Source: Hexactinellida sp. DTS-2022 (Eukaryota > Porifera > Hexactinellida). Taken from it: a stretch of DNA of 64,000 bases. The translations under genes and the position numbers were made by a program. The notes beneath the pieces were generated by a model. That model saw nothing but the letters and a program-made list of their open reading frames with translations, was not told the DNA's origin and ran no database searches. Below are positions 1 to 11,200 of the stretch, in pieces. The DNA lies in contig JAPNXP010000008.1 in NCBI GenBank assembly GCA_028753945.1, positions 992,001-1,056,000 of the forward strand. The letters run 5' to 3'. The first letter of the stretch is position 1; every line of letters starts with the position of its first letter.

Positions 1-3
1 AAG

Positions 4-2407
4 CTAGTGACTGGAGTGTTGGGGTATCGCACTCAATGGCTGATATATCTGATAGAGCATCAAGAAAAGGATCAATATCAATTTCTGTATCTGTATGTAC
101 GCTATAAATGGGAGAGAAAGACTGAATAAATTCCTCCATAGAAATCTGGCTGGATGGTTGAGTGTTGTATTAGAAAATAGAGTTAATAGATTGGAGATCT
201 TCAAACGACGTTCAGCTTCTGAAATTTGAAGGTACGAAACATGGTAATTTGATCCAGACATCACCCGATAAAGTCCGAAATGGTGCTCTAGTGGATCTGT
301 CTGTAAGAAACGTGTTAAAATGTAAGCATATCCACACTGTCCAGTTAGATAATTAACTATTTGAGGGAGTACAATGCACGCGTGTCTTAAGCTTGTAAAA
401 GTTTGCTTGCTCAATTTGCCATCTTTCAAAGAGTGTGATTCCCAAGTCTCTAGCCAATTTACTATCCTGGTTAAAAAGATAAAGCGTTCGTCATTAACTG
501 TGAAAGGGCGACATGAAGAATCATTTAAACGAATATGCTTATATGGAACATTTACATTAAACATGTTCCATAACGTGAGTAGAATTTTGACGAAACTAGA
601 GGTGTTTGTTTTCAACTCACTGCAACGTTGATCATTTTGGAGAGCTAGAGCAGCAATCGTGGACTCATGGATTACTTTCAAGACTAATTTGACATTTTGG
701 CGTTCCAATACAGAAGGATAACATGATTTAAATGTCAACCGCGGGGCTAATTTTACAAGACTCTCCTTCCCTGAGCTATAAAGGGCGCGTACATCTTGGA
801 AAGAAGCGCAGCACACCTTTGAAGGAAATGAACAATAATCAAATCCAATATCGTCAAAATCGGGGTAGAAAAAACACTTATAACTGGATTTCAGATTTAG
901 CCAATTGTTTCGTACAGATTTCAAAATATGGACGAAATCGAAAGTGAGATACAGAGGCCTGTTAGGAACACAAGGATGAGGTACACATGTTTCAAGCTTA
1001 CCAACAGGAGAGAATAGTTTGAATAACTTGACGTTAAGAGGATAGTTATCTGTTGAGATTACATCCACACATATACCACAAGTTTCGATATCTTTAATAC
1101 AAGCGAGTATGATGGGGAATATCTTTTCAGCGGAAAGAGAGGCACATGGTAATAGACGAACTATAGTAGACCATTTTTTCTGGAGACTTGATACCATAAT
1201 AGCGAATACAGTCTTTATTGGATCTTCTGGGCTTGACTAGAACCATATATCTTGCCTCCTTTATATGTGACGTCAGATTTTACGTGAATTTCGTCCATTT
1301 GCATAACGATATGTTTCTCAGCTTCAGTGAAAGAATTTGTCGCTTGCTTGAGGAAAGGAAAGAATTCACACTCAGTCCGAATGAAGAATACAACTTCTCC
1401 AAAGTGTTGACATGAGGCAGAGATAGACAAGCCATTTGTTGAAGATACTTATAACATGCTGGTGAAATTAAATGTACTTTAAGTGCCATAACCTGTGTGA
1501 GGATGTTGTACCGCCGCCTGTTTTTGGGTACAATACTGTTTTCAAGCTGACATTGGATGAATTGAAGCCTGGATATTTCGGGGGAATCAGTTAACTCTAA
1601 TTCACCATTAGATGAAAGTACTTTGTTAATGAGTAGTTGGATATTGTCCTTCGCTAAAGATAAAGTCTCATTAACGGTCTTTGAAACAGATTCAGTGGAC
1701 AGAACAGGACGAGGGGATATATAAATCTTACGGAAAATTGATTCAAGGTGTCGTATATCGCTGATTGAGCAAATTGGAATTGGTAAAATTTCTCCATTAC
1801 GATAAGCTCTAACTGACAAATCGAAGGATACTAATGTATGGGTGTTGACAATGATATTGTGTTCTGTCAGTAGAGGTAGCATATAAATTAGACTATGATC
1901 ATCTGGGTACCATAAAGACCATGTTTTAGGTAGGGAAATCAAAGGTAACTTAGCTTGGATATCCTGGAAACAATTGATCTGATATTTCTCTTTCTCTTCG
2001 CTCTCAGATGCCAGGCTAAGTGTTAATGCTTCATTGAACATTTCCTCATCTTTTGAGGTAAGTGACACACATCTGCGCTTTTTGGAGCTAATAGATTGAG
2101 AACAGATTGAAGGGTGTCCTGGTAGAAAAACTGGAACGGCACCATCTTTTAGCTTTGGGTTGACTCTTGGAATTTCACGATAAGTACCATCTCCGTTTGG
2201 AACTTTGTGAGTATACTCAACATCCTCCTGGCGAAAATAATTTACACACACGTAAACCCCCTTGAATGATTGTAAATCGTCTCTCCGAAGAACCTGAAGC
2301 CATCTGTGTCTTAGGTCATCTGGTTTCGTAGGTAGTTTAAAAACTGGGACACGGTGATCGTCGTTGTAGTTGATTTTGCATCCGAAAACGGCATAACTGT
2401 TGGGCAT
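4..2407 (-). pseudogene. P-element-like (THAP9-type) transposase, frameshifted
   Basis: Two long open stretches form one P-element-type transposase read leftward. The first (375 codons from the ATG at 2407 to 1280) begins with a THAP-like region: MPNSYAVFGC start, conserved Trp36 and CVNYF at 54-58. It runs on into the region before the catalytic core. The motif MDEIHVKSDVTYKGGK, which holds the first acidic residue, lies near 1240-1310 in another frame. The second stretch (397 codons, 1197 to a TAG at 4-6) carries STDNYPLN and the FDFVHILKSVRNNW motif typical of the family. Frame changes near 1340-1400 and 1220 break it. Together the pieces would give about 760 residues, close to P-element size. 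Two of the four zinc ligands expected in a THAP finger appear as Tyr5 and Tyr57. I see no terminal inverted repeats or TSD, and the 3' side may continue past the window edge. Confidence 0.85.
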
Positions 2408-3030
2408 CGTTAGAAAAAAACTAATAAATTAATGGTAGTAGCATAAATCAAATTATAAGGTTAATTAATTAATAGGGAAATGGGCTCTGTAGGGGTATTG
2501 TACTAATGGGAATGACATAAATAAATAACAAGATGGATTATTTAGCTGTAGAGCGTAATAAAAGTATAAATTTGCTATGTATGTTATATACCATAAACCA
2601 CTTATTTATATTATGGGTGAATAACAACACAAAATTCTAAAATTAGCTTTGTGGTTAATATGCATATTTTTCGATATATATCGACTGCTAGTCACCGGAA
2701 TATCTGTTTTTAAGCGGAATGTCACTAAATTTGATAAAAAATTGCAATTTCGTTTCCCGGCGGCGACCGCATCCCTGGTCCAGATTTCATATTTTACTGT
2801 GAGGCCTTATGTATAGTAGGCTATGGTTCATGCTTTTGAAATTTCAGTAAGATAATTTTATTAGATTCGGAAGAAATTTAGGAACTCGTTATGTTCCACA
2901 ATTGACAACTATGCTACCAAGAACGAGCTAGGGTTCCTAAGAGTGTTAACACCTGTGATAGTTTCACTCAGCATCCATCTACCCTCTTTAAATTCAATGC
3001 AATATTATATTATCCGAGAATATGGCTAGG
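2408..3030. other. non-coding spacer upstream of the P-element remnant
   Basis: AT-rich and without a plausible gene. A phrase at about 2769-2826 (CATCCCTGGT ... TAGTAGGCTATG) recurs at 39741-39786 and, weakly, inside the long-arm repeats at 7290 and 33450. This suggests another old dispersed repeat whose ends I cannot define. Confidence 0.4.
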
Positions 3031-3038
3031 GTTTTAAT

Positions 3039-3164
3039 CAGAGGCGGCGCGAGGGTGGGGCCAGGTGGGGCCTATGCCCCACCTGAATTTAAGTGTGCCC
3101 CACCTCATTAATGTAAGTGCCCCACCTTTGCCCCACCAGTGGCGGCTGGCTAGCGCCGCCACTG
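3039..3164. mobile_element. 126-bp hAT-type MITE
   Basis: Ends CAGAGGCGGCGCGAG and CTAGCGCCGCCACTG are imperfect inverted repeats. The element is flanked by a perfect 8-bp duplication GTTTTAAT (3031-3038 and 3165-3172). The interior holds repeated GCCCCACC words on both strands. The 8-bp duplication and CAG...CTG ends fit the hAT superfamily. No coding capacity. Confidence 0.85.
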
Positions 3165-3285
3165 GTTTTAATTATTTTTCCCCAAGTTGAAATGTACGAT
3201 CAATAATCATGGGTAAATAATAAAGGATTGTTACAAAACCAAAAATATAATAAATCAAAAAATTACCATTGATCGTCAAAAACAA

Positions 3286-3460
3286 CTGTTTTGAGATTAC
3301 ATAGGTCATTTTTGATGATGCGAATCGGTTTGCAGCTATCAATAACCTATACGTCAATAATACTTCATTTGTGGCTATCTGCTGCCTAAATGTCTATTTC
3401 CCCAAAACTGCCCTTTTTGCCCACTGTGAAATGGAAACTTCCAACTCACTAAGGATCGTT
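3286..3460. repeat. dispersed repeat, second copy at about 60355-60525
   Basis: The stretch with TCATTTTTGATGATG, GTTTGCAGCTA and GATAACCTATA, followed by a 'CCACTGTGA' phrase, is found again in the same order at 60355-60525. It lies directly beside the hairpin repeat at 3526, so the hairpin may be part of a longer non-autonomous element. Confidence 0.55.
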
Positions 3461-3525
3461 GCCTTTTGAAACACCTTTCTGAAATAATTTAGCACCTTCA
3501 TAGTGATGATGACATGGCGAAAAAA

Positions 3526-3641
3526 ATCCAAAATTGCAGCTGTGCCGACAGCATGATCCTTTGGAGGCACTATCAATAAACCACTACCAAAATATAGTGC
3601 AACCAAAGGAACATGCTGTCGGCACAGCTGCAATTTTGGAT
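3526..3641. repeat. hairpin MITE, copy A
   Basis: Near-perfect palindrome: left arm ATCCAAAATTGCAGCTGTGC..., right arm its reverse complement ending ...GCAATTTTGGAT, with about 46-48 bp arms around a loop of roughly 20 bases. Shared words are GCCGACAGCAT and TTTGGAGGCACTATC. Five more copies lie at 4833, 22033, 40667, 52381 and 63908. RNA from either strand would fold into one long stem. Confidence 0.85.
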
Positions 3642-3999
3642 ATTTAAATTTTTTCTCCATAGACGGTGCCCTGGCTTCACCTTTATAGATTAAATCCTGA
3701 AACTTGGCATGTAGGTGCGAAGTGACCGTCTAATTTGCACCTGGGGTTACGAATTTTGATCAAATTATTTTAACACCTATTTAAACTAATTATGGCTCAT
3801 AACATGAAATAATTGATATTGAGCTTGATAAAATATATATGTACGGATGGAAAATTAAATTCTACACCTTTTGGCAAATCGCAAATGTTCAATTTGGCCT
3901 AGGTTTGTGCCATAATTGGGGTACCAATCTACTGTGTTTCCTCACAATTCAGATTCAGTAAAACTGTTAAATCAATTTCCATTGTTTCAACTTGTAATA

Positions 4000-4423
4000 C
4001 AGTAGAACTCGGTTAAAACGTACCACCTTTGGGAGACAAGAAAAAGTACGTACTAGCCGAGGTACGTCTTATCCGTATGCATAATCCACAAGTCGAAATA
4101 ATGACTTGTTCAATGATGTGAATCGATGTATGGTATAAAAGTATATAACATACTTAACGATATGATTAAAGTATTTTAGTTGTCACCTACTCACTTAAAC
4201 CAAATAATACCTGAGTTCTGATGATAGTTTTCTAGAGTACGTACTAACCGGATTAAAATACATACATTTTATTTAATTGGGAATATAAATTGGTACGTCT
4301 TATCCGAGTACGTATAAACCGAATCATTTAGAATGGATCAGATAGGAGGAAAAACCGGTTATTAGAGAACAGTACGTAAGAGAGTACGTCTTAAGCCGAG
4401 TACGTACTAAGCGAGTTCCACTG
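4000..4423. mobile_element. pogo/Tc1-like MITE (CAGTAGAACTCGG ends)
   Basis: Terminal inverted repeats CAGTAGAACTCGG and CGAGTTCCACTG are flanked by TA on both sides (3998-3999, 4424-4425). Inside, GTACGTACTA / TACGTCTTATCCG words repeat several times and read like degenerate copies of the terminus. No open frame. TA target and CAGT start are typical of pogo/Tigger-type non-autonomous elements. Confidence 0.75.
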
Positions 4424-4832
4424 TAATTATATTGAATCTAATTCCATTGTTTCAACTTGCGATAATATATTGATTTAACTTGTTAAATCTTTCACTATAG
4501 TTTCAACTTGCGATAAATATATTAATTTAACCTATAAATTACAGCTGGCTTCTATTTAATTACGTATAGTAATACTATACAATGGATTAAATAAAATTAA
4601 ACATTTATATAAGAAATTTGTTGACTTTACTCAAATCACCGTGGATAATATTGCTAAAATAAATAACTATTTATATAATTTATTATCTATACATAATGAA
4701 TGAATGGCATTAAATTCAAGATGGTTTATTAAGATAGAAATAAACTTCAAATTCAACAATCGTTCCTTTGTCCCGTAACAACTTGTTAAATGAGTCTGAA
4801 CACCTTCAGACGTTCATTACATTGCAAAAAAA

Positions 4833-5095
4833 ATCAAAAATTGCAGCCTGTGTCGACAGCATGTTCCATTGGAGGCACTATCAACAGACCACCATCAAAA
4901 CAAAATACTTATATGGAGCTGAGTTACTGGTAACTGGAGTAGTTTTTATTTATGTCTAAATTTCATTTCTGAGCTTATGGGTCTTTTAGAATTCAAACAC
5001 TTCCTTATATGGCAGTTCAGTTACCAGTAATGAGCTCCATATAAGTAATCTGCCACCAAAGGAACATGCGTCGGCACAGGCTGCAATTTTGGATT
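4833..5095. repeat. hairpin MITE, copy B, with a second palindrome in its loop
   Basis: Outer arms match the family (AAATTGCAGCCTGTGTCGACAG on the left; right arm ends GGCTGCAATTTTGGAT). The loop is expanded by another inverted repeat, ACTTATATGGAGCT ... AGCTCCATATAAGT (about 4908-5046), also containing TTACTGGTAACTG / CAGTTACCAGTAA. This looks like one small foldback inserted into the loop of another. Confidence 0.75.
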
Positions 5096-5185
5096 TTTCT
5101 AACTGTAACCAATTACCGGATTAATATTAGACTCATTATATCAGCTACACATATCAAAGTAGTATATATGGTTCATAGTTGTCTC

Positions 5186-5327
5186 CAGGGTGTGATACAG
5201 AGGGGGGAGGGGAGGCTGGGATTCCCCCCCCGAGGAATTCTCTTAACTTTGCTTTATCCAGGGGAACAGTCTGTTTCTAGGGACGTTTCCCCCCCCCCCC
5301 CCAGAAAAATTTCTGTATCAAACCCTG
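5186..5327. mobile_element. 142-bp MITE with CAGGGTGTGATACAG ends
   Basis: Ends CAGGGTGTGATACAGA and TCTGTATCAAACCCTG are inverted repeats, with C-rich and G-rich tracts inside (a run of 14 C near 5290). Flanks GTTGTCTC and GTCTCCCA share only GTCTC, so a TSD is not proven. hAT-like by its ends. Confidence 0.65.
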
Positions 5328-5502
5328 GTCTCCCAAATAAATTCAAGCTCAATTATATTATTACATCCAAACTAGATACTAGTAAAAGTATGAAAATTAA
5401 GCATTTATCTAGAGGAATTTCTTCTGAGTTTATTTGGGGCAGGTAGTAGGAACATTAGAATTGTTCATCTTGTTGTTGTAACGTAAGAATTAGCTACTGT
5501 TG

Positions 5503-5727
5503 TTACAATTGAAAGTAATAAATTGCTTTTGCTTTTACACTAAGCAATCTTACACTCATCAACGAAAAAATTTGAACTGGTGAACACTCAAATATTGTAA
5601 ACACATCATTTATAATGCAGTTGGATGGCCATTTTAATTCGCCACGATCAAAAGGCCAATCAAAGCAAGAGTTAAAATTTGGGTCTTCAAATCCCATAGT
5701 CCATAGACATATTCTTAGTGAATAGTA
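5503..5727. other. spacer, no gene seen
   Basis: An open frame of 79 codons exists on the - strand here, but its composition is ordinary and it has no recognisable domain. I see no splice or promoter signal that would support it as a gene. Confidence 0.3.
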
Positions 5728-6091
5728 CAGGCCTGGGGTCAATTACTCTAAAATGGAAAATATATTACTATTACTATTACTTATATTTCTTCCTATAACT
5801 ATAACTATTACAATTACATTATAATAATATGTAATAGATTACTCTTACTATTACTATTACTTTTAATATTACCATTACAAATTACATGACATTTACTAAG
5901 ACTCTGCTATGATTCAGAATGTCTGAAGTTTATCACGGGCGTCGCACGGCTCTGAAAACTCACGGCCAAACAGTTAAAGTGGTCCGGCCAAAACCGGGCC
6001 CTCCTATATAATATAATAGAATAAATGAAAACTAGTCCGGCCATGGCCGGACCAGCCGAACCTCGACCGCGTACTACGCCAGAATAAGACT

Positions 6092-6499
6092 CAGGCATGG
6101 GGCCAAGCCCCAAAGGCCTTAAGCCCTTTGGACTTAAGCCCATTTTTAAGAGGGTTTAAATCCGGACTTAAGTCCTCCTTCAATAAATGGGCTTAAGTCC
6201 GGACTTGGACTTAAGCCCTTTATAGATGAGCTTCAAGCCGTTTTCAAAACCTTTTTCAAGCTATTTTCAAGGCACATATTCAATAAATAGGGTATGGATT
6301 TCAGAGTAAAAGACTTAAGTCCGGACAAAAGCCCTTTATAAAAGGCTTGAGCTTGGACTTAAGCCCTTTTTCAAAAAGGGCTTAGAAAAAGGGCTTGGGC
6401 TTAAGCCCTTCTGATTAGGGAGGGGTTTGGAATTAAGCCCTTCTGATTAGGGATGGGCTTGGATATAAGCCCTTTTGAAAGGGCATAACCCCATGTCTG
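6092..6499. mobile_element. hAT-type MITE rich in GGGCTTAAG, copy 1
   Basis: Ends CAGGCATGGGGCCAAGCCC and ATAACCCCATGTCTG. Inside are many copies of CTTAAGCCC / GGGCTTAAG in both orientations, so the whole element can fold on itself. Other copies: 13723-14117 (with perfect TSD), 34000-34246 (truncated) and 35544-35882. No TSD next to this copy; ACTACGCC and AGTACGCC nearby may be a decayed one. Confidence 0.75.
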
Positions 6500-6505
6500 C
6501 AGTAC

Positions 6506-7340
6506 GCCTATGCATATCATTCTATACATAAGGCAATGATACGCACTCAAATTTCTGGACCAGGGATTAATTAGTATAGTCAACTAAATAGATGCAATTC
6601 AATTATTCTTCGAAATAAGTAATCCAGGGTGCTTCTACTTATGTAATTGTTTTTATGAAGGTAGTCATGTACAAGACGCATATTTTTGAGGTGCCACTTG
6701 GGCAAAATGACGTCACTGTGTTGTCTAATAGTCCAAATATGCCAAAACTTTAAACGCATGTAAAAAGTTCAATTTCGCTTTTTAAAACAAATCGCTGTGA
6801 CTAACCCATCTAGGAGTCATTTTACATAAAATATCTCAGAATCAAGTATGGAATGTTACCACATTCCTCTGTTGCCTTGGAAACGTGATTTCAATGCTCG
6901 AGGTCATATCTCGAGAAGAAATATAGTTACAGCTTAGTCAATGGCTCCAATTGATAGCCCGTCCTCAACTTCCTATTCAATGATAATACATTTCGATGCT
7001 CTATCTCAAACGAATTTTCTGAGAATTGTGATTATTGTAATATACATTCAAACGGTTACACACATTTTGCGCAAAATTGGTTTTACATGCGTTTAAAGTT
7101 TTGGCATATTTGGACTATTAGACAACACAGTGACGTCATTTCGCCCAAGTGGCACCTCAAAAATATGCGTCTTGTACCTGACTACCTTCATAAAAACAAT
7201 TACATAAGTAGAAGCACCCTGGATTACTTATTTCGAAGAATAATTGAATTGCATCTATTTAGTTGACTATACTAATTAATCCCTGGTCCAGAAATTTGAG
7301 TGCGTATCATTGCCTTATGTATAGAATGCTATGGCCTATG
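6506..7340. repeat. foldback repeat with about 250-bp arms
   Basis: Arms at about 6506-6760 and 7087-7340 are near-identical inverted copies: ATTCTATACATAAGGCAATG on the left, CATTGCCTTATGTATAGAAT on the right. Both contain a TGACGTCA site (cAMP-response-like palindrome). In the inverted twin at 33426-33995 only one arm and the middle are present, so this locus gained a second arm by inverted duplication. Confidence 0.75.
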
Positions 7341-7623
7341 TTTATTATTTTAATTGATTATCCCACACAAACAAAACATATTATCTAACCTAAGCTAACA
7401 AGTTGAAACAACTAATTTTAATAAAACAACATATTTCAATAAAGTGACAAATTCAAAACGATAATCATCTTGCCTTAACTTTATTTTAACAACTTCCTAT
7501 TTCTTCACGAAAAATCAAATAAGCCAGTCCGAAGTTATAGAATTGTAATAGGTAATTCCTATTACAATAGCTTCTATTACTATTACTATTACTATTACAT
7601 CCTATTTGAAACGTTAATACTTA

Positions 7624-7981
7624 GGCCACATAAAATAAATTACTTTTTTATCATCCATATTTTTCGAGAAAATTGGGACGGCGGACGGGATTTTATTTTT
7701 ATTTTTAATTCCCATTAATATGCAAATAACATCATCCTATGCCAAAAATAAAAATAAATATTTAATTTAATTAGAAAATAACATGACAATGCCAAAATAA
7801 TTAAAGTAATGCTCTAAAATATTCGACCAATTAAAAATTTATGCATATAGGTACTTTACACAAGTTTATTGCTTATATTTTGTACGATTATGTTCATAAG
7901 ATAATAATAAAATAGATCCGGACGGATAGTAAAAATTGGGGCGGGCGGGGATGATAAACAAGTTATATATTTTATACGGCC
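7624..7981. mobile_element. PIF/Harbinger-like MITE, copy 1
   Basis: Ends GGCCACATAAAATAAAT and ATTTTATACGGCC are inverted repeats, flanked by TTA on both sides (7621-7623, 7982-7984). A 3-bp TTA target and GGCC ends fit PIF/Harbinger. The interior words CGGCGGACGGGATTTT and CGGGCGGGGATGAT recur at 41553-42698 and 61584-61857. The related locus at 33140-33170 lacks the insertion. Confidence 0.75.
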
Positions 7982-8310
7982 TTATTACTATTACTATTAC
8001 TTCTAGAATGTAATCGTTACTAATACAATTACTATTACATATTACTATTACCCCAGGCCTGGCACTGTAGACTGTGGATCGTTTAGTCTGAGTATTGGCT
8101 GCTAGTATTGCTGGCTGTAATATATGTACCCATTCTTTGTCCCCATTGCACATCATATAGTTAATTTTTCTAAAACAACGGACAAATTAAAATTCAAGGC
8201 TTAATAATTATTGTGACGCTAGTGCATTCTGGGAGCATGGGAGGCTTGTATTATAGAGCAAAATCTATTATAAGCAGAAACTTTACTAAGGGCACGGTAT
8301 TATCGGGATA

Positions 8311-8608
8311 CAGACAATTCGTGACAAGACAATTCGTGACGAGACAATTCGTGACAGACAATTCGTGACAGAGACAATTCGTGACAGAGACAATTCGTGA
8401 CAGGACAATTCGTGACAGAGACAATTCGAGACAGGACAATTCGTGACAGGACAATTCGTGACAGAGACAATTCGTGACAGAGACAATTCGTGACAGACAA
8501 TTCGTGCAGAGACAATTCGTGACAGAGACAATTCGTGACAGAGACAATTCGTGACAGGACAATTCGTGACAGAGACAATTCGTGACAGGACAATTCGTGA
8601 CAATTTTA
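8311..8608. repeat. tandem array, left end of MULE (ACAATTCGTGACAGAG units)
   Basis: About 19 head-to-tail copies of a 13-16 bp unit with core ACAATTCGTGAC and variable spacers (AG, AGAG, AGG). Open frames across it in all three minus frames (repeating CHELS, SRIV, TNCL) are repeat artefacts. Likely transposase-binding or length-variable terminus. Confidence 0.9.
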
Positions 8609-8670
8609 ATATACTACATAGGACTCTCACTATAGACACGGGTCATAATGTATGCTCCCAATTGCAAATA

Positions 8671-8927
8671 CCGTATTTCTCCGAATAAGCGCCCGACGCT
8701 TATTGTTTTCGTGGACCAATTTCATCCTGATTTCTTGTGAAAAATCCAGAAAATAATATTTTGGTGGGTTCCATTGGTTTTCAGCGACAGTATACATACC
8801 GTAGTTGTCAAAATCAATGTAATTACTGCCCAGATATTTATTAATGTGTTATAATTTACTATACCAATGCCATTTTTATTGACCCAGCACTTATTAAATC
8901 CCCCGGCGCTTATTCGATTCAATACGA
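8671..8927. mobile_element. TA-flanked MITE in the left arm of the MULE
   Basis: Ends CCGTATTTCTCCGAATAAGC and GCTTATTCGATTCAATACGA with TA at 8669-8670 and 8928-8929. An inverted copy of the same length (257 bp) lies at 10876-11132 in the other arm at the same relative position. Related to 41693-41948. Pogo/Tc1-like by target and ends. Confidence 0.75.
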
Positions 8928-9099
8928 TATTTATGTAACTTGAGACAAGCATACTGTTTGTTAACTAATTGAAAAGGTAAAGTTTATTATGAATGATGTC
9001 TATATTAATATGAATCTTAATGAATGTATATAATTGGTGTCATTGTGAGGCAAGTACGTATACTAATAATGATCAAGGAATGAGTCAAAGGAATTTATT

Positions 9100-9794
9100 T
9101 ATTTATTTCTGTTTACTGTGAGGAGAATTCAAATCTGTAAGCAATTCCTTTTAAAAACTCTAACTTGGGGCGGGTTAGGTAACCGTCAATCAGGATCATT
9201 AGAGCCTTTTCTTGGTCTTGATATTTCTTCCTAAATATGTCTTCCAACATAGGGTGTTTCAAAATATATCGCCAAATCATATGCTTCTGTCGGCAATTCC
9301 ATAAACACCTCCCTAAATAAATCAGGTACGTCCGTCGGAGTGGCAAACGCAAGTGCTGGTAGCATCCTGAGTTTTAATGCAAAAATAGGATCTTGGGTAT
9401 ATCGCGACTGTAGACCAAATTCTTGGATCTTCCCCACACATTCTGGGTCAAATGGAAAAAACACCCTTTCATTGTTGTGTGAGGAAGTTCTCTCTAAAAG
9501 CATTAATTGATGCCTTTTCAAAGTCGACGATAATGTGTGAAGGACAAGCTGTTGGACATAAATCCTTTATTTTGCGCCACATTTGTTGTATATGTTCTCA
9601 GATTTTGATGGCAATAATACAAATAAGCTTGGCAAAATATGTCCATTTTCGAAAGGATCTGGCCCCCCCTTTAATGCATATGGATAACATATAATTGAAG
9701 AAATAACTTCGGTGCCACCTTGAATGTTCCATCTGCTAACCCATGGCCTACTTAATATACGGCTATATATGTCGCCGAGAAGGCCATAAAACAA
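9100..9794 (-). pseudogene. MULE transposase fragment (array-ended family)
   Basis: Three minus-strand frames together resemble the MULE domain seen at 22945-23775. Segments with LLPSKSENIYNK (9567-9794), then RVFFPFDPECVGKIQEFGL and LKLRMLPALAFATPTDVPDLF (9231-9521), then the C-terminal LEFLKGIAYRFEF (9113-9180) follow the order of the intact relative. The N-terminal FLYWCH part and the first catalytic Asp region are missing or unreadable. Several frame breaks make it inactive. Confidence 0.75.
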
Positions 9795-9879
9795 AGAGGC
9801 CAGTTTCTAATTTTCAAAATGGAGAATTGATCTTTATTCGAATAATTAGCAATGATAGAGCTGAAAAGTGTATTATAAC

Positions 9880-10517
9880 TATATAAGAATATGGTATCCA
9901 GGTATACATAGCACCCTCCAGAATTGTGATATGTCATCATCTGATGACGTTATGGTTATTTTGTGCCATAACTCAAAAACTATGAATATTATGTAAACTA
10001 GACTGGTACTGATCTGCCGGAATAGGTAACTTCCTATTCATCGATAATACATTTTATATGCCTAACTTCAATAATTTTTGAGATAGTGAGTCATTACCTA
10101 ATAATGAATTAAGTGTTAATTATCTCATTATCTCAAATATTATTGAAGTTAGGCATATAAAATGTATTATCGATGAATAGGAAGTTACCTATTCCGGACA
10201 GATCAGTACCAGTCTAGTTTACATAACATTCATAGTTTTTGAGTTATGGCACATTTTAGGAGATATACATTTTCCATGGCAACCGAGGAATGTGTCAACA
10301 ATCCATTTATAATTTCGATATATTTTATTCTACTACTTCTGGGTATAACCATGTTCCAATTTTGAACATTTATAACGCGTTTAACTATGTTAAAAGTATG
10401 CTAGAAAAACAAGATAATTCGCAACCAAAATAACCATAACGTCATCAGATGATGACATATCACAATTCTGGAGGGTGCTATGTATACCTGGATACCATAT
10501 TCCTATATACAGGTAAA
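9880..10517. repeat. large foldback inside the MULE
   Basis: Palindrome centred near 10110. ATAGGTAACTTCCTATTCATCG and GTTATGGTTATTTTG-type blocks on the left return inverted on the right, and CAGAATTGTGATATGTCATC pairs with the right end near 10440-10470. The right half holds an extra block (10256-10432) related to the MITE at 54078-54454. No coding capacity; interrupts the MULE core. Confidence 0.75.
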
Positions 10518-10875
10518 CCTCCCGCTCGGCATATAGTTCTCTTCAAACTATCCAACCTGGGAAGAGAAACAGCAGATTATTCCTCCAATTTCGAAATCTT
10601 GCTGGCAACAATTGAATGAGTTGGCTCTTGAGATTCTGCTGCTCCTCGTTTGATTCCGGCTTTAACCTCATTACAATTAAATATTTTAGAATTAGGTTCA
10701 TGGGTATAATTCCTTTGATTCATTCCTTGATCATTATTAGTATACGTACTTGCCTCACAATGACACCAATTATATACATTCATTAAGATTCATATTAATA
10801 TAGACATCATTCATAATAAACTTTACCTTTTCAATTAGTTAACAAACAGTATGCTTGTCTCAAGTTACATAAATA

Positions 10876-11132
10876 TCGTATTGAATCGAATAAGCGCCGG
10901 GGGATTTAATAAGTGCTGGGTCAATAAAAATGGCATTGGTATAGTAAATTATAACACATTAATAAATATCTGGGCAGTAATTACATTGATTTTGACAACT
11001 ACGGTATGTATACTGTCGCTGAAAACCAATGGAACCCACCAAAATATTATTTTCTGGATTTTTCACAAGAAATCAGGATGAAATTGGTCCACGAAAACAA
11101 TAAGCGTCGGGCGCTTATTCGGAGAAATACGG
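10876..11132. mobile_element. TA-flanked MITE in the right arm of the MULE
   Basis: Inverted copy of 8671-8927, same length, TA on both sides (10874-10875, 11133-11134). Both arms encode the same 76-codon chance frame, showing that the arms are almost identical. Confidence 0.75.
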
Positions 11133-11200
11133 TATTTGCAATTGGGAGCATACATTATGACCCGTGTCTATAGTGAAAGTCCTATGTAGTATATTAAAAT

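Larger units (their letters stand above)
5728..8061. mobile_element. composite hAT-like element, locus 1 (CAGGCCTGGGGT ends)
   Basis: Starts CAGGCCTGGGGT and ends ACCCCAGGCCTG. Just inside both ends are tracts of TATTACTATTAC (about 5755-5890 and 7980-8050). The interior is a mosaic: a GC-rich GGCCGGACC segment (5925-6090), a GGGCTTAAG-rich MITE, a long foldback and a PIF/Harbinger-type MITE. The same composite occurs in reverse at 33068-34528, which lacks the Harbinger MITE and so serves as an empty site. No convincing TSD (GAATAGTA versus GCACTGTA, five of eight matching) and no transposase. Confidence 0.7.

Noticed and set aside
5907-6143. 78-codon frame identical to one at 34198-34434
   Set aside because: Lies across MITE junctions and GGGCTTAAG words in two copies of the same composite; no coding signal.
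8251-8639. Three overlapping minus-strand frames rich in Cys-His-Glu-Leu-Ser repeats, and a CRISPR-like look of the array
   Set aside because: They are translations of the ACAATTCGTGAC tandem array. Spacers are 2-4 bases and not unique, and the array is mirrored at the other end of the MULE, so it is neither a protein nor a CRISPR.
8722-8952. 76-codon frame identical to one at 10851-11081
   Set aside because: Identity comes from the duplicated MULE arms and the MITE in them, not from protein conservation.
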